This document shows positions 17,123 to 26,338 of a stretch of 64,000 bases of DNA, piece after piece. The notes below the pieces were generated by a model that saw only the letters and a list, made by a program, of their open reading frames with translations, was not told the origin of the DNA and did not search any database. The DNA lies in NCBI RefSeq assembly GCF_019308285.1, contig NZ_WWEM01000033.1, positions 186,001 through 250,000 on the forward strand. Reading direction: 5' to 3'. Both the position numbers and the translations under genes were made by a program. Source of the DNA: Flavobacterium quisquiliarum (lineage in GTDB: Bacteria > Bacteroidota > Bacteroidia > Flavobacteriales > Flavobacteriaceae). Within the stretch, counting starts at the first letter, position 1, and every line of letters starts with the position of its first letter.

Positions 17123-18523
17123 TTACTTTCTTTTACTTCCATTACCTGTTGACTGAGTCCCCATGTAATCTTGTACTGTTCTGAATCCGATATAACTTCT
17201 AGCTGAATCAGCATATTCGTGGTCACGAGTGCTTACTTGTAGGAAATAAGCAACGTCTTTCCAAGAACCTCCACGAACAACTTTTCTTTGATTTTTACCA
17301 TCAATTACGTTTGGATTCATTGTAGAAACATATTCGTAAGCGTTTGGATTGTAAGCAGAATCAGTCCATTCTGAAACGTTACCTGCCATATTGTATAATC
17401 CGTAACCGTTAACTTCGTATGATTTAGCTTCTACAGTATATAAAGCTTCGTCAGCAGCGTAATCTCCTCTACTTGGTTTGAAGTTTGCTAAGAAACAACC
17501 TCTATCACTTTTAGTATAAGGACCTCCCCAAGGATAAGTTGCAGACTCGAGACCTCCTCTAGCAGCATATTCCCATTCTGCTTCAGTTGGCAATCTGAAA
17601 GAGTTAACTAAGTCACGACCTTTTTTCTTAGATTTGATATAACTGTTTTTGTATAAAGTTCTCCAAGCACAGAATGCTTTAGCTTGTTTCCAAGTAACAC
17701 CTACTACAGGATAATCTCCATAAGCTTTGTGCCAGAAATAATCGTTATGCATTGGTTCGTTGTATGAATAAGCGAAATCTTTAATCCAAACAGCTGTATC
17801 AGGGTAAACATTAACCTGTTCTGTTTTTACGAAATCACTTCTTTTTCCAACTTTAGCTTTTGCAGCAGCCTGAATATCCATCCAAGAATAACGGAATTTC
17901 AATTTATTTACATCAATTGTTCTTAAACCATTATATGATTCTTCAATTGGTAAATACATAGAATCCATTACCTCAGTATAATATTCGTCTGGATATGCTT
18001 TTGTATCTTTAATTAATTTAACTTTTCTGTTTAATTTTCTCCCAGCATACGGATCGTCTTTTGTACCTACACTATAGTAGTTGTCGTACATATACTTATC
18101 ATAAGCTGTCATTTTTTCTGGATCAGAGTCATTAAATGCGTAGTCAGCAATACTTCCGCCTTTTTTTCCTTTACCATCAGTAGCTTTCTGTCCTGTTTCA
18201 TCAGCTAAGATTGCTAAACGAACTCTCATTGTAGAGTCTTTTACCCACTCCACAAATTGACGATACTCACTGTTAGTAATCTCAGTTTCATCCATGTAAA
18301 ATGAACGAACAGTTACCGTTTTAGTCGGAGCATCTTCTACGTTAGCTAAATCAGCATCTGATTTACCCATAATAAAAGATCCACCCGGAACTAATGTCAT
18401 TCCATAAGGCTTCTCGGGATGCCATTTCCCTCCTGTAACACCAACTAATTCACCTTTGTCACCTGACTTACCACAGCCGATTACCAGTGTTAACATTGCT
18501 GCAAATGCAATAAACTTCTTCAT
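17123..18523 (-). CDS. gldK: Gliding motility / T9SS lipoprotein GldK (PorK)
   Basis: A 466-residue lipoprotein: the signal ends in LVIGC near residue 17, so it is anchored by the cysteine, in the outer membrane by family precedent. The body is a formylglycine-generating-enzyme-like (FGE-sulfatase) fold with MTLVPGGSFIMGKSD, VGVTWKQAKAFCAWR, FRLPTEAEWEYAARGG, GNVSEWTDSAYNP and KVVRGGSWKD. In GldK this fold is structural rather than catalytic. It forms the periplasmic ring with GldN. It is the first gene of gldKLMN, with a 262-base upstream region that holds a candidate promoter (18561-18591) and the 44-bp motif at 18657. Confidence 0.96.
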   Translation of the reverse strand: MKKFIAFAAMLTLVIGCGKSGDKGELVGVTGGKWHPEKPYGMTLVPGGSFIMGKSDADLANVEDAPTKTVTVRSFYMDETEITNSEYRQFVEWVKDSTMRVRLAILADETGQKATDGKGKKGGSIADYAFNDSDPEKMTAYDKYMYDNYYSVGTKDDPYAGRKLNRKVKLIKDTKAYPDEYYTEVMDSMYLPIEESYNGLRTIDVNKLKFRYSWMDIQAAAKAKVGKRSDFVKTEQVNVYPDTAVWIKDFAYSYNEPMHNDYFWHKAYGDYPVVGVTWKQAKAFCAWRTLYKNSYIKSKKKGRDLVNSFRLPTEAEWEYAARGGLESATYPWGGPYTKSDRGCFLANFKPSRGDYAADEALYTVEAKSYEVNGYGLYNMAGNVSEWTDSAYNPNAYEYVSTMNPNVIDGKNQRKVVRGGSWKDVAYFLQVSTRDHEYADSARSYIGFRTVQDYMGTQSTGNGSKRK

Positions 18524-18560
18524 ATAAATTTGGGATTATCTATTCATTATTAAAAGTCCG

Positions 18561-18591
18561 TAAACGTATTTATTATTTATCTAAAAAACAA
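18561..18591 (-). promoter_or_regulatory. Candidate gldK promoter
   Basis: On the minus strand TTG (18591-18589), a 20-base spacer and TACGTTTA (18568-18561) approach the TTG/TAnnTTTG pattern, with one mismatch at the last base. The start codon of gldK is 38 bases further on. Confidence 0.4.
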
Positions 18592-18656
18592 TACTACTTG
18601 CGAATTTATTTTACCGTTCAAAAATAATGTTAAATAAAATAAAAAAAAAATATTTT

Positions 18657-18700
18657 ATCGATAAACTGTGACAAAAAATCGATGTAAAACGTTAATTTTT
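18657..18700 (+). promoter_or_regulatory. Motif shared with the T9SS cargo upstream region (copy B)
   Basis: It starts ATCGATAAACTGTG and continues to CGATGTAAAACGTTAATT. It agrees at 35 of 44 positions, without gaps, with 2647-2690. It lies 134 bases upstream of gldK but in the opposite orientation to it. Confidence 0.45.
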
Positions 18701-18785
18701 ATACTATATAATTATTTTCTTACTAATTAAATTTAACTTTTTCCTACCGTTTTCAAAAACCTAAGATTTACCTTAAGTTTTAATC

Positions 18786-19937
18786 TTATAAAGCATTTTT
18801 TCGCTGTGCTTTCCACCATCTTTCTGGTAGTTCTTGGTTACAAGCAGCCAAATATTCTTCATAAGAACAGGGTAATAACGTATTTCTTTTCAACTTATTG
18901 TGACCATTTGATTGAAATGGAATTTCAATCCACCAACGATCCGTTTTATCACTCTTATAAAAAATCAATTCCTCCTCTTCTAAAGGAACAATATATTTCA
19001 AATAATTAGCACGGCTTCCAAAAGGATATTCTTTGGAACGATAATGATAACCCTCGATAAAATACCAGACAATCTGAGCAATAATTACCGCTTCAGCCAT
19101 TGTACTGTTATGATTAAACACTCCAAATGCCGAAACTTTATCGCTGATTCCTGCGTATCTTGACAAAGCACAAATCTCCTTACCATTGAATCCGTTAGGC
19201 TCAAAAGTCACATTGTTTCCTGAAGCTGAAGACTTTACAGAATTCAAATCAAAACTAACTAGATCTGCATCTCTAAAAACAGGCTCCGCCAAAGTAATTT
19301 TATTTGAAATTTCACCTAAACGATAAGCATCAAAGAACAGCTTTTCGATTAAATCAATTTCTTCTTGAGAATTATAATAGGTCTGATACCCAATATTACA
19401 GTAATTAAACAAGTTATTAGGCTCGTCAATAATGATTTTCGTCAAATAAGAATTAGCCGAAACTGATTCATTTTCTTTTCCGAAATCAAATTTATTATCA
19501 ACTGCTACCAAATTAACCATCTGCTCCAAATCATCGTAAGCACGATATAAAGCATAAGTCAAATCCTGGGAACCTCCTAGGACTATAGGAATAACTTTTT
19601 TCTTGATCAAAGAAGCTACAACCTTCTTTACAGCAAAATAAGTATCTTCTACAGAATCACCTGCAAGTATATCACCTAAGTCTGCAATTGAAGCATCCCA
19701 ATTCCCTGGAAACATACTATACAGCTTTTTACGAACTGCTGAAAGATTAACTTCGTTCACCATATTGATGTTTGTACGATCTTCTAAAACACCAATTACA
19801 GCAATATTAATCTGATCAATATCAGGAAACTGATCTTGGGTATGAAAAACAACTTTACTTCCAAGTTCTTGGGAAGACAGTGAACTGACGAATTTTAAAA
19901 TCGCATCATTAACTGGTTCTAGAAAATCAAATTCCAT
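18786..19937 (-). CDS. Arginase/formimidoylglutamase-fold protein lacking metal ligands (likely pseudoenzyme)
   Basis: A 383-residue protein with the ureohydrolase fold in outline, but the manganese motifs are altered. The usual GGDHS is GGSQD (His replaced by Gln, about residue 120). The usual DAHxD is DNKFD (His replaced by Lys). The usual SxDxDxxDP is SFDLNSVKSS (second Asp replaced by Asn and the DP lost). Three of six ligands seem to be missing, so hydrolysis of arginine or formimidoylglutamate is unlikely. It lies 6 bases after topA on the same strand and directly before gldK. That suggests cotranscription with topA and perhaps a role in the envelope or secretion machinery. Databases will probably name it formimidoylglutamase on fold alone. 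Confidence 0.78.
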   Translation of the reverse strand: MEFDFLEPVNDAILKFVSSLSSQELGSKVVFHTQDQFPDIDQINIAVIGVLEDRTNINMVNEVNLSAVRKKLYSMFPGNWDASIADLGDILAGDSVEDTYFAVKKVVASLIKKKVIPIVLGGSQDLTYALYRAYDDLEQMVNLVAVDNKFDFGKENESVSANSYLTKIIIDEPNNLFNYCNIGYQTYYNSQEEIDLIEKLFFDAYRLGEISNKITLAEPVFRDADLVSFDLNSVKSSASGNNVTFEPNGFNGKEICALSRYAGISDKVSAFGVFNHNSTMAEAVIIAQIVWYFIEGYHYRSKEYPFGSRANYLKYIVPLEEEELIFYKSDKTDRWWIEIPFQSNGHNKLKRNTLLPCSYEEYLAACNQELPERWWKAQRKNAL

Positions 19938-19943
19938 CTATAC

Positions 19944-22442
19944 TTATTTCTTTTTAGCAGCTGTTTTTTTAGCTGGAGCTTTTTTTACTGCAGCTTTCTT
20001 TGCAGGAGCTTTTGCTTCTATCATTTCTTGAACCTGAGCCAATGTCAACTTCGTTGCATCAACATCTTTACTCAATTCAATTTTGATTTTACCTTTTAAA
20101 ATCACAGAACGTCCCCAACGGGCTTTCTCTACCACAATTCCTTCATCTTCCCAATTGTGAAGCACTTTATCGATATTTTTTTGAAGCTTATCTTCAATAA
20201 GCTCTTCTACATCTGCTTGTGATAAATTGTCGAAATTATATTTTTTGCTCACATTCACAAAAAGTCCATTCCATTTAATGAATGGTCCAAAACGTCCCAC
20301 GCCTTTTTGAACACCTTCTCCTTTATAAACAGCTATCGGCGCATCTGCAAGTGCTTTTTCGTCAATTAGCTCTTGAGCTCTTTCTTTAGAAACACTCAAT
20401 GGATCTTCCCCTCTTGGCAACGAAATAAAAACACTTCCGTGACGAACATAAGGACCGTAACGGCCGTTATTCACTTCTACTTCTTCTCCTTTATATTCTC
20501 CTAAACTTTTAGGCAGCAAAAATAAATTTAAAGCTTCTTCAAGCGTAATGTTTCCAATATTTTGATCTGCCATTAAGCTGGCGAATTTTTTATCCTCATC
20601 ATCTGCTTCTCCAATTTGAGCCATCGGACCAAATTTTCCTAAACGAACAGAAACCTGTCTTCCATCAGCATCTTTTCCTAAAATTCTTTCACCGCTTTCA
20701 CGTTCCGCATTTGCCTCAACTTCTTTTACATTTGGATGAAACTGATTATAAAAATCCTGCATCATTTTTGCCCAGTCAATATTTCCTTCGGCAATTTCAT
20801 CAAAATCCTGTTCTACTTTCGCAGTAAAATTATAATCTAAAATGTTTCCAAAATTCTTCACCAAGAAATCAGTTACAATTGTTCCAATATCTGTAGGAAC
20901 TAATTTTCCTTTATCCGAACCTGTATTTTCTTTTAGAACTTTCTCTCCAACTTTGCTGTTTTGCAAGGTAAGCTGTGTATAATTTCTTTCTACACCTTCC
21001 AAAGTTCCTTTTTCAACATAATTTCTATTGATAATAGTAGAAATCGTTGGCGCATAAGTAGAAGGACGACCAATTCCAAGTTCTTCTAGTTTTTTAACCA
21101 AAGAAGCCTCTGTATAACGAGCTGGTGGTCTTGAATATCGTTCTGTAGCTGTAATATAATTATTCGCTAGTTTTTCGTTTACTTTTAATGCTGGAAGCAT
21201 CCCTTCTTGCTCCTCTTCATCATCATCGTGTCCTTCCAGATACACTTTCAAGAAACCTTCAAAAAGCAATACTTCTCCAGAAGCCGTAAAAACTTCATTA
21301 TGATTATCAGCCTCGATTTTTACATTTGTTCTTTCTAACTGTGCATCGCTCATTTGCGAAGCTAAAGTTCTTTTCCATATCAAATCGTATAAACGAGCTT
21401 GGTCACGATCGATATTTACTGTATGACGAGACATATCTGTTGGACGAATTGCTTCGTGCGCTTCCTGCGCTCCTTTGTTTTTGTTGGCAAAAACACGAGG
21501 TTTCGAATATTCTTTTCCGTATGATTTTATAATTTCTGCTTCAGCAGCATCCATTGCTTCTTTTGAAAGATTCACAGAATCCGTTCTCATATAAGTAATA
21601 AGTCCGGCTTCGTAAAGACGCTGTGCTAACTGCATGGTAATTCCAACTGGCAAGTATAATTTTCTTGCTGCTTCCTGCTGCAACGTAGAAGTTGTAAAAG
21701 GAGATGTTGGGGATTTTTTGGTAGGCTTAGTTTCTAAATCGGCTACCTTATATTTAGAACCGATGTTTTGATTTAAGAAATCTTCGGCTTCTTTTTTAGT
21801 ATTGAAGTTTTTTGGAAGCTTTGCTTTAAAAGCTTTTCCAGCTTCGTTTACAAATTCTGCAACAATTGAATATGTTGCTACTGCATTAAAACTTTGAATT
21901 TCACGTTCTCTTTCAACGATCAAACGTACAGAAACCGACTGCACACGACCTGCTGAAAGTCCACCTTTGATTTTTCTCCATAAAACCGGAGATAATTCGT
22001 AACCTACTAAACGATCCAGAACACGACGTGCTTGTTGTGCGTTTACTAAATTATAATCAATTTCTCTTGGATTGTCGATTGCTTTAAGAATCGCAGATTT
22101 TGTAATCTCGTGAAAAACTATACGTTTAGTCTTTTTTGTATCCAGTTTCAGTTCTTCCGCCAAGTGCCATGAAATAGCCTCCCCCTCGCGGTCCTCATCG
22201 GATGCCAACCAAACCGTTTCGGCATTCTTAGAAAGTGATTTTAGTTTCGTTACCAAGGCTTTTTTATCAGGAGAAACTTCATATTTAGGTTTAAAACCAT
22301 TTTCTACATCTACTCCTATTTCCTTTGATGGTAAGTCGGCTATGTGACCATAACTTGACTCCACCTGAAAATCGCTTCCGAGAAATTTCTCGATCGTTTT
22401 CGCCTTTGCAGGTGACTCCACTATAACTAAATTCTTTGCCAT
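19944..22442 (-). CDS. topA: DNA topoisomerase I
   Basis: About 832 residues from the ATG at 22442; an upstream TTG (22463) adds seven atypical residues and is rejected because MAKNLVIVESPAKAKTI is the family start. It relaxes negative supercoils by cutting one strand. The Toprim domain ends in DEDREGEAISWHL, and the catalytic tyrosine is in LITYMRTDSVNLS (about residue 290). The C-terminal part has topoisomerase C-terminal repeats (GRYGPYVRHG, GRFGPFIKWNG) instead of the cysteine zinc fingers of E. coli. A Lys/Ala-rich tail (AKKAAVKKAPAKK) probably binds DNA. The next gene starts 6 bases after its stop. Confidence 0.95.
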   Translation of the reverse strand: MAKNLVIVESPAKAKTIEKFLGSDFQVESSYGHIADLPSKEIGVDVENGFKPKYEVSPDKKALVTKLKSLSKNAETVWLASDEDREGEAISWHLAEELKLDTKKTKRIVFHEITKSAILKAIDNPREIDYNLVNAQQARRVLDRLVGYELSPVLWRKIKGGLSAGRVQSVSVRLIVEREREIQSFNAVATYSIVAEFVNEAGKAFKAKLPKNFNTKKEAEDFLNQNIGSKYKVADLETKPTKKSPTSPFTTSTLQQEAARKLYLPVGITMQLAQRLYEAGLITYMRTDSVNLSKEAMDAAEAEIIKSYGKEYSKPRVFANKNKGAQEAHEAIRPTDMSRHTVNIDRDQARLYDLIWKRTLASQMSDAQLERTNVKIEADNHNEVFTASGEVLLFEGFLKVYLEGHDDDEEEQEGMLPALKVNEKLANNYITATERYSRPPARYTEASLVKKLEELGIGRPSTYAPTISTIINRNYVEKGTLEGVERNYTQLTLQNSKVGEKVLKENTGSDKGKLVPTDIGTIVTDFLVKNFGNILDYNFTAKVEQDFDEIAEGNIDWAKMMQDFYNQFHPNVKEVEANAERESGERILGKDADGRQVSVRLGKFGPMAQIGEADDEDKKFASLMADQNIGNITLEEALNLFLLPKSLGEYKGEEVEVNNGRYGPYVRHGSVFISLPRGEDPLSVSKERAQELIDEKALADAPIAVYKGEGVQKGVGRFGPFIKWNGLFVNVSKKYNFDNLSQADVEELIEDKLQKNIDKVLHNWEDEGIVVEKARWGRSVILKGKIKIELSKDVDATKLTLAQVQEMIEAKAPAKKAAVKKAPAKKTAAKKK

Positions 22443-22704
22443 TGCTCTTATTTTCTGCAACAAAAGTATCTATTTTTTTTAAATATTAACCTTACGAACG
22501 CATTTTTGAAGTATTTTGATATTATGAAACTTAAAATTGCAGATTTATCTGTAATAATATCGATTATATATATAGGTATAACTTTTAATGATTTCTGACC
22601 GAGAAATCTCCTTTTTTAATGTAGATTTTAGATTTCAGATTTTAGACTGCAAAAAACATACACTTAAATTAAAATTTAATTCTTTCTTTTAAAACTGTTT
22701 GACC

Positions 22705-22815
22705 TAGCCCAGATTGAAACGGATTGCCCGGAGTAAAAAAAGCAAAAGTTTCTTGTTCTAAAAAAGCGACCAACGGAAGCTCTTTTTAGAACATTAGAAA
22801 CTTTGCTTTTTTTAT
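22705..22815 (+). ncRNA. Structured repeat, possible small RNA (unverified)
   Basis: A single-strand-like leader TAGCCCAGATTGAAACGGAT (22705-22724) precedes a long hairpin. Its outer stem pairs AAAAAAAGCAAAAGTTTCT with AGAAACTTTGCTTTTTTT, and its inner stem pairs TGTTCTAAAAAG with CTTTTTAGAACA, closed by a GC-containing loop. The leader resembles sequences that recur between genes in Flavobacteria. A transcript is inferred, not shown. Confidence 0.35.
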
Positions 22816-22947
22816 GAGGACAAGAAGTGGAAAGCTGGAAATAGCTCCTAAAAATTGTAAAATGTGAAATGTAGGTAGCAAAATGCTTAGAATAAAATGC
22901 TGGAATTTACTATTTACCAAAACATTGTTAATTCTTCATCTGCCATC

Positions 22948-22979
22948 TTGTCATATTAGATGCAATTACCCTATCTTTG
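22948..22979 (+). promoter_or_regulatory. Promoter of miaB
   Basis: TTG at 22948-22950, a 21-base spacer and TATCTTTG at 22972-22979. The miaB ATG is 17 bases downstream. Confidence 0.75.
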
Positions 22980-22996
22980 CACTTTGAAATTTTACA

Positions 22997-24442
22997 ATGG
23001 AAAAGATTATTGAAGAAAGCAAGCAGGGCGAAAGTCTTGTTCTGGAAAATAAACCTGAGAATACTAAAAAACTCTTTATAGAAAGTTACGGCTGTGCGAT
23101 GAATTTTTCGGACAGTGAAGTCGTAGCTTCCATTTTGTCTGACGGAGGTTATAACACCACTTCTGTTCTGGAAGAAGCCGATTTGGTTTTAGTGAACACC
23201 TGCTCTATCCGTGACAAAGCTGAACAGACTATTCGTAAACGTTTAGAAAAATACAATGCAGTAAAACGTACGAATCCAAAAATGAAAGTGGGCGTTTTGG
23301 GCTGTATGGCCGAACGTTTGAAAAGCCAGTTTTTGGAAGAAGAAAAAATAGTTGATCTTGTTGTTGGTCCTGATGCTTATAAAGATCTTCCGAATTTATT
23401 AGCAGAAGTTGAAGAAGGACGTGACGCTATTAATGTAATTTTATCAAAAGAAGAAACCTACGGAGATATTTCGCCGGTTCGTTTAATGAGCAACGGAATC
23501 ACCGCTTTGGTTTCAATCACTCGTGGATGCGACAATATGTGTACGTTTTGTGTTGTACCTTTTACACGTGGACGTGAAAGAAGCCGTGAACCTCAAAGTA
23601 TTATGAATGAAATTAAAGATCTTTGGGAAAAAGGTTTTAAAGAAATTACACTTTTAGGACAAAACGTTGACAGTTATCTTTGGTACGGTGGTGGTTTGAA
23701 AAAAGACTTTGTAAATGCTTCTGAAATGCAAAAAGCAACTGCTGTTGATTTTGATCAATTATTAGAAATGGTTGCTGTTGGTTTTCCTAAAATGCGTATT
23801 AGATTTTCGACTTCAAATCCGCAGGATATGCATGAAAGTATTTTACATGTGATGGCGAAATATCCAAATATCTGTAAACATATTCACTTGCCGGTTCAGT
23901 CTGGAAGTAACAGAATTTTAAAAGAAATGAATCGTCTGCATTCTCGTGAGGAATATATGGCTTTGATTGATAAAATTAGAGCGATTGTTCCAGATGCTTC
24001 GATTTCACAAGATATGATTGCTGGTTTCCCTACAGAAACGGAAGAAGATCATCAAGACACCATGAGTTTAATGGAATATGTAAAATATAATTTCGGTTAT
24101 ATGTATTCGTATTCTGAACGCCCGGGAACTTTGGCTGGAAGAAAAATGAAAGATGATGTTGAAGAAGAAACTAAAGCCAGAAGATTACAGGAAATTGTTG
24201 ATTTACAACAAAAACATGCCTGGTTTAGAAGCGAGGAATTTGTTGGAAAAACAGTTGAAGTTTTAGTCGAGAAAGTTTCTAAGAAATCTAAAGACGAATT
24301 CTCAGGAAGAAATTCTCAGAGTATTACGGTTGTTTTCCCTAAAGAGAATTATAAAATTGGAGATTTCGTAAACGTAAAAATCACAAGCTGCACTAGTGGA
24401 ACTTTAAAGGGTGAAGCCATTGGATATTCTGAGATGAATTAG
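22997..24442 (+). CDS. miaB: tRNA-2-methylthio-N6-dimethylallyladenosine synthase MiaB
   Basis: A 481-residue radical-SAM methylthiotransferase that modifies A37 of tRNAs reading U-starting codons. The N-terminal UPF0004 domain has the three cluster cysteines (SYGCAMN, VNTCSIRD, LGCMAE). The radical SAM motif is RGCDNMCTFCVVPFTRGRE (about residue 175), and a C-terminal TRAM domain begins near residue 410. The FTRGRER stretch and the N-terminal extension before YGCAMN fit MiaB rather than RimO. It has its own promoter. A GxxExxY gene with inverted repeats lies between it and the sigma-54 regulator. Confidence 0.95.
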   Translation: MEKIIEESKQGESLVLENKPENTKKLFIESYGCAMNFSDSEVVASILSDGGYNTTSVLEEADLVLVNTCSIRDKAEQTIRKRLEKYNAVKRTNPKMKVGVLGCMAERLKSQFLEEEKIVDLVVGPDAYKDLPNLLAEVEEGRDAINVILSKEETYGDISPVRLMSNGITALVSITRGCDNMCTFCVVPFTRGRERSREPQSIMNEIKDLWEKGFKEITLLGQNVDSYLWYGGGLKKDFVNASEMQKATAVDFDQLLEMVAVGFPKMRIRFSTSNPQDMHESILHVMAKYPNICKHIHLPVQSGSNRILKEMNRLHSREEYMALIDKIRAIVPDASISQDMIAGFPTETEEDHQDTMSLMEYVKYNFGYMYSYSERPGTLAGRKMKDDVEEETKARRLQEIVDLQQKHAWFRSEEFVGKTVEVLVEKVSKKSKDEFSGRNSQSITVVFPKENYKIGDFVNVKITSCTSGTLKGEAIGYSEMN

Positions 24443-24449
24443 TTTTTAT

Positions 24450-24479
24450 AACCGCAAATTTCACAAATTTCCGCAAATT
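24450..24479 (+). repeat. Left terminal inverted repeat of the GxxExxY unit
   Basis: Thirty bases beginning AACCGCAAATTTCACAAATT. The right copy (24882-24911) is its reverse complement at 26 of 30 positions. It ends 8 bases before the gene's ATG. Confidence 0.75.
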
Positions 24480-24487
24480 AACTATTC

Positions 24488-24877
24488 ATGATCGATACAA
24501 ACGAATATTACTACAAGAAAGATCAAAATTATCAAATTGTAGGCATATGCATGGAAGTACATAGATTACTAGGCCCTGGATTACTTGAAATTGTCTATAA
24601 AGATGCATTAGAAATTGAATTCAAAAATAACAACATTCCTTATCATCGAGAAAAGGAATTTTCAATAGAATACAAAGGAGTTATTTTGCCTCATAAATTT
24701 TATGCCAATTTTATAGTTTATGAAGATATAATATTAGAAGTAAAATCAGTTAGAGAAATCAGTAATGATCATCTTGCTCAAACATTAAATTACATGAAGC
24801 TTGCGGATACTCCCGTTGGAATAATTGCAAATTTTCAAAACAAATCATTAGTACACAAAAGATTGATAAATTCATAA
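24488..24877 (+). CDS. GxxExxY protein (PD-(D/E)xK nuclease-like)
   Basis: A 129-residue protein with the naming motif LGPGLLEIVYKDAL (about residues 31-44, GxxExxY). The core EYKGVILPHKFYANFIVYED and LEVKSV (about residue 83) fits a PD-(D/E)xK nuclease fold with an acidic residue before the ExK pair. The closing KLADTPVGIIANFQNK is also typical. The function is unknown; DNA or RNA cleavage is a reasonable guess. The gene is bounded on both sides, within 10 bases, by inverted repeats of about 30 bases, unlike any other gene here. It interrupts the conserved run from miaB to groEL, which suggests a late insertion. Confidence 0.88.
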   Translation: MIDTNEYYYKKDQNYQIVGICMEVHRLLGPGLLEIVYKDALEIEFKNNNIPYHREKEFSIEYKGVILPHKFYANFIVYEDIILEVKSVREISNDHLAQTLNYMKLADTPVGIIANFQNKSLVHKRLINS

Positions 24878-24881
24878 ACAG

Positions 24882-24911
24882 AATTTGCGCTAATTTGTGT
24901 AATTTGTGGTT
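24882..24911 (-). repeat. Right terminal inverted repeat of the GxxExxY unit
   Basis: It begins AATTTGCGCTAATTTGTGTA, 4 bases after the stop at 24877, and is complementary to the left arm at 26 of 30 positions. Related fragments (AATCCGCATTAATCTGTGG) continue to about 24980. Confidence 0.75.
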
Positions 24912-25063
24912 AATTTAATAATACACATTTCTAACGGATTTAAAAGAAAACTTGAGTTAATCCGCATTAATCTGTGGTAAAAGAAAAAAATACAAGCCAA
25001 AGTTTTAATTTTTAGGCATAACCTGAAACTTGAAACAAATAAAAAACTTGAAACAAAAACTAC

Positions 25064-26323
25064 ATGGAAACAGTTCAAGCAATAAAACAGCGATTCGAGA
25101 TTATTGGTAATGATCCGAAATTAAATCGTGCTATCGAAAAAGCCATTCAGGTTGCTCCAACTGATATTTCGGTTATGGTAACTGGGGAAAGTGGTGTTGG
25201 TAAAGAAAATATCCCTAGAATTATACATTCGCTTTCACATAGAAAGCATGGTAAATATATTGCCGTAAACTGCGGCGCTATTCCGGAAGGAACAATTGAC
25301 AGTGAACTTTTTGGCCACGAAAAAGGCGCTTTTACAGGCGCTACAAGCACTCGTGAAGGCTATTTTGAAGTGGCTGACGGCGGAACAATATTTTTAGATG
25401 AAGTTGGAGAATTACCTTTGACAACTCAGGTAAGATTATTACGTGTTTTAGAAAATGGCGAATTTATAAAAGTTGGTTCATCCCAAGTTCAAAAAACAAA
25501 TGTCCGTATTGTTGCAGCAACAAATGTGAATTTATTTAATGCAATCGAAAAAGGTAAATTCCGTGAAGATTTGTATTATCGTTTGAGTACAGTCGAAATC
25601 ACTTTACCGCCCTTACGAGAAAGAAACGATGACATTCATTTGTTATTCAGAAAATTTGTTGCCGATTTTGCTCATAAATACAAAATGCCTCCTTTAAGAC
25701 TGGATGATGATGCTGTTCAGCTTTTACAGAAATTCAGATGGAGCGGAAACATTCGTCAACTTCGAAATGTGGCTGAGCAAATTTCTGTTTTAGAGACCAA
25801 TCGTGATATTACTCTCGCAACTTTACAATCGTATTTACCAGCCGAAGGAAGCAATCTCCCTTCTGTTATAAGTGATAGTAAAAAAGAAAGCGACTTTAGT
25901 ACTGAACGAGACATCTTGTATAAAGTCCTTTTTGATATGAAAAGCGACTTGAATGATTTAAAGAAACTGACTTTAGAATTAATGAAAAACGGCACTTCTA
26001 AAGTACAGGATATCAATCCTAATTTAATTCAGAAAATATACGGAAATCAAGAAACTGACAGCGAAATTGATTTTGAAGAAGAACCAAGAACTGCGGTAAT
26101 GACAACACCAGCCGTTCGTGAAGACAGCTACCAAATACAGGATGACAACTATTTGTTTGCCGAAACTATAGAGGAAGAAGAAGTTTTACGTTTAGAACAA
26201 AAAGAAATCGAAATGATCAAAAAATCATTAGAAAAAAACAAAGGAAAACGAAAAGCCGCGGCAGATGAATTAGGTATTTCTGAAAGAACGTTATATCGTA
26301 AAATCAAACAATTCGATCTATAA
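25064..26323 (+). CDS. Sigma-54 interaction domain transcriptional regulator
   Basis: A 419-residue AAA+ activator. Walker A GESGVGKE is near residue 46, the sigma-54 contact loop GAFTGA near 89, Walker B TIFLDEVGE near 111, and the arginine-finger region FREDLYYRL near 167. A C-terminal Fis-type helix-turn-helix (KRKAAADELGISERTLYRKI) ends the protein. There is no receiver or other sensor domain before the AAA+ part, so control is by level or by a partner. Residues 290-370 form a charged linker. It leads the run lptE, Glu-rich protein, secG, an order common in Flavobacteriia. Confidence 0.93.
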   Translation: METVQAIKQRFEIIGNDPKLNRAIEKAIQVAPTDISVMVTGESGVGKENIPRIIHSLSHRKHGKYIAVNCGAIPEGTIDSELFGHEKGAFTGATSTREGYFEVADGGTIFLDEVGELPLTTQVRLLRVLENGEFIKVGSSQVQKTNVRIVAATNVNLFNAIEKGKFREDLYYRLSTVEITLPPLRERNDDIHLLFRKFVADFAHKYKMPPLRLDDDAVQLLQKFRWSGNIRQLRNVAEQISVLETNRDITLATLQSYLPAEGSNLPSVISDSKKESDFSTERDILYKVLFDMKSDLNDLKKLTLELMKNGTSKVQDINPNLIQKIYGNQETDSEIDFEEEPRTAVMTTPAVREDSYQIQDDNYLFAETIEEEEVLRLEQKEIEMIKKSLEKNKGKRKAAADELGISERTLYRKIKQFDL

Positions 26324-26338
26324 TAAACCTCAATACTA

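Larger units (their letters stand above)
22464..22996. other. Intergenic region between divergent topA and miaB
   Basis: About 530 bases. It holds simple AGATTTTAGATTTCAGATTT repeats near 22624, the structured element at 22705-22815 and the miaB promoter. No gene is supported. Confidence 0.6.
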
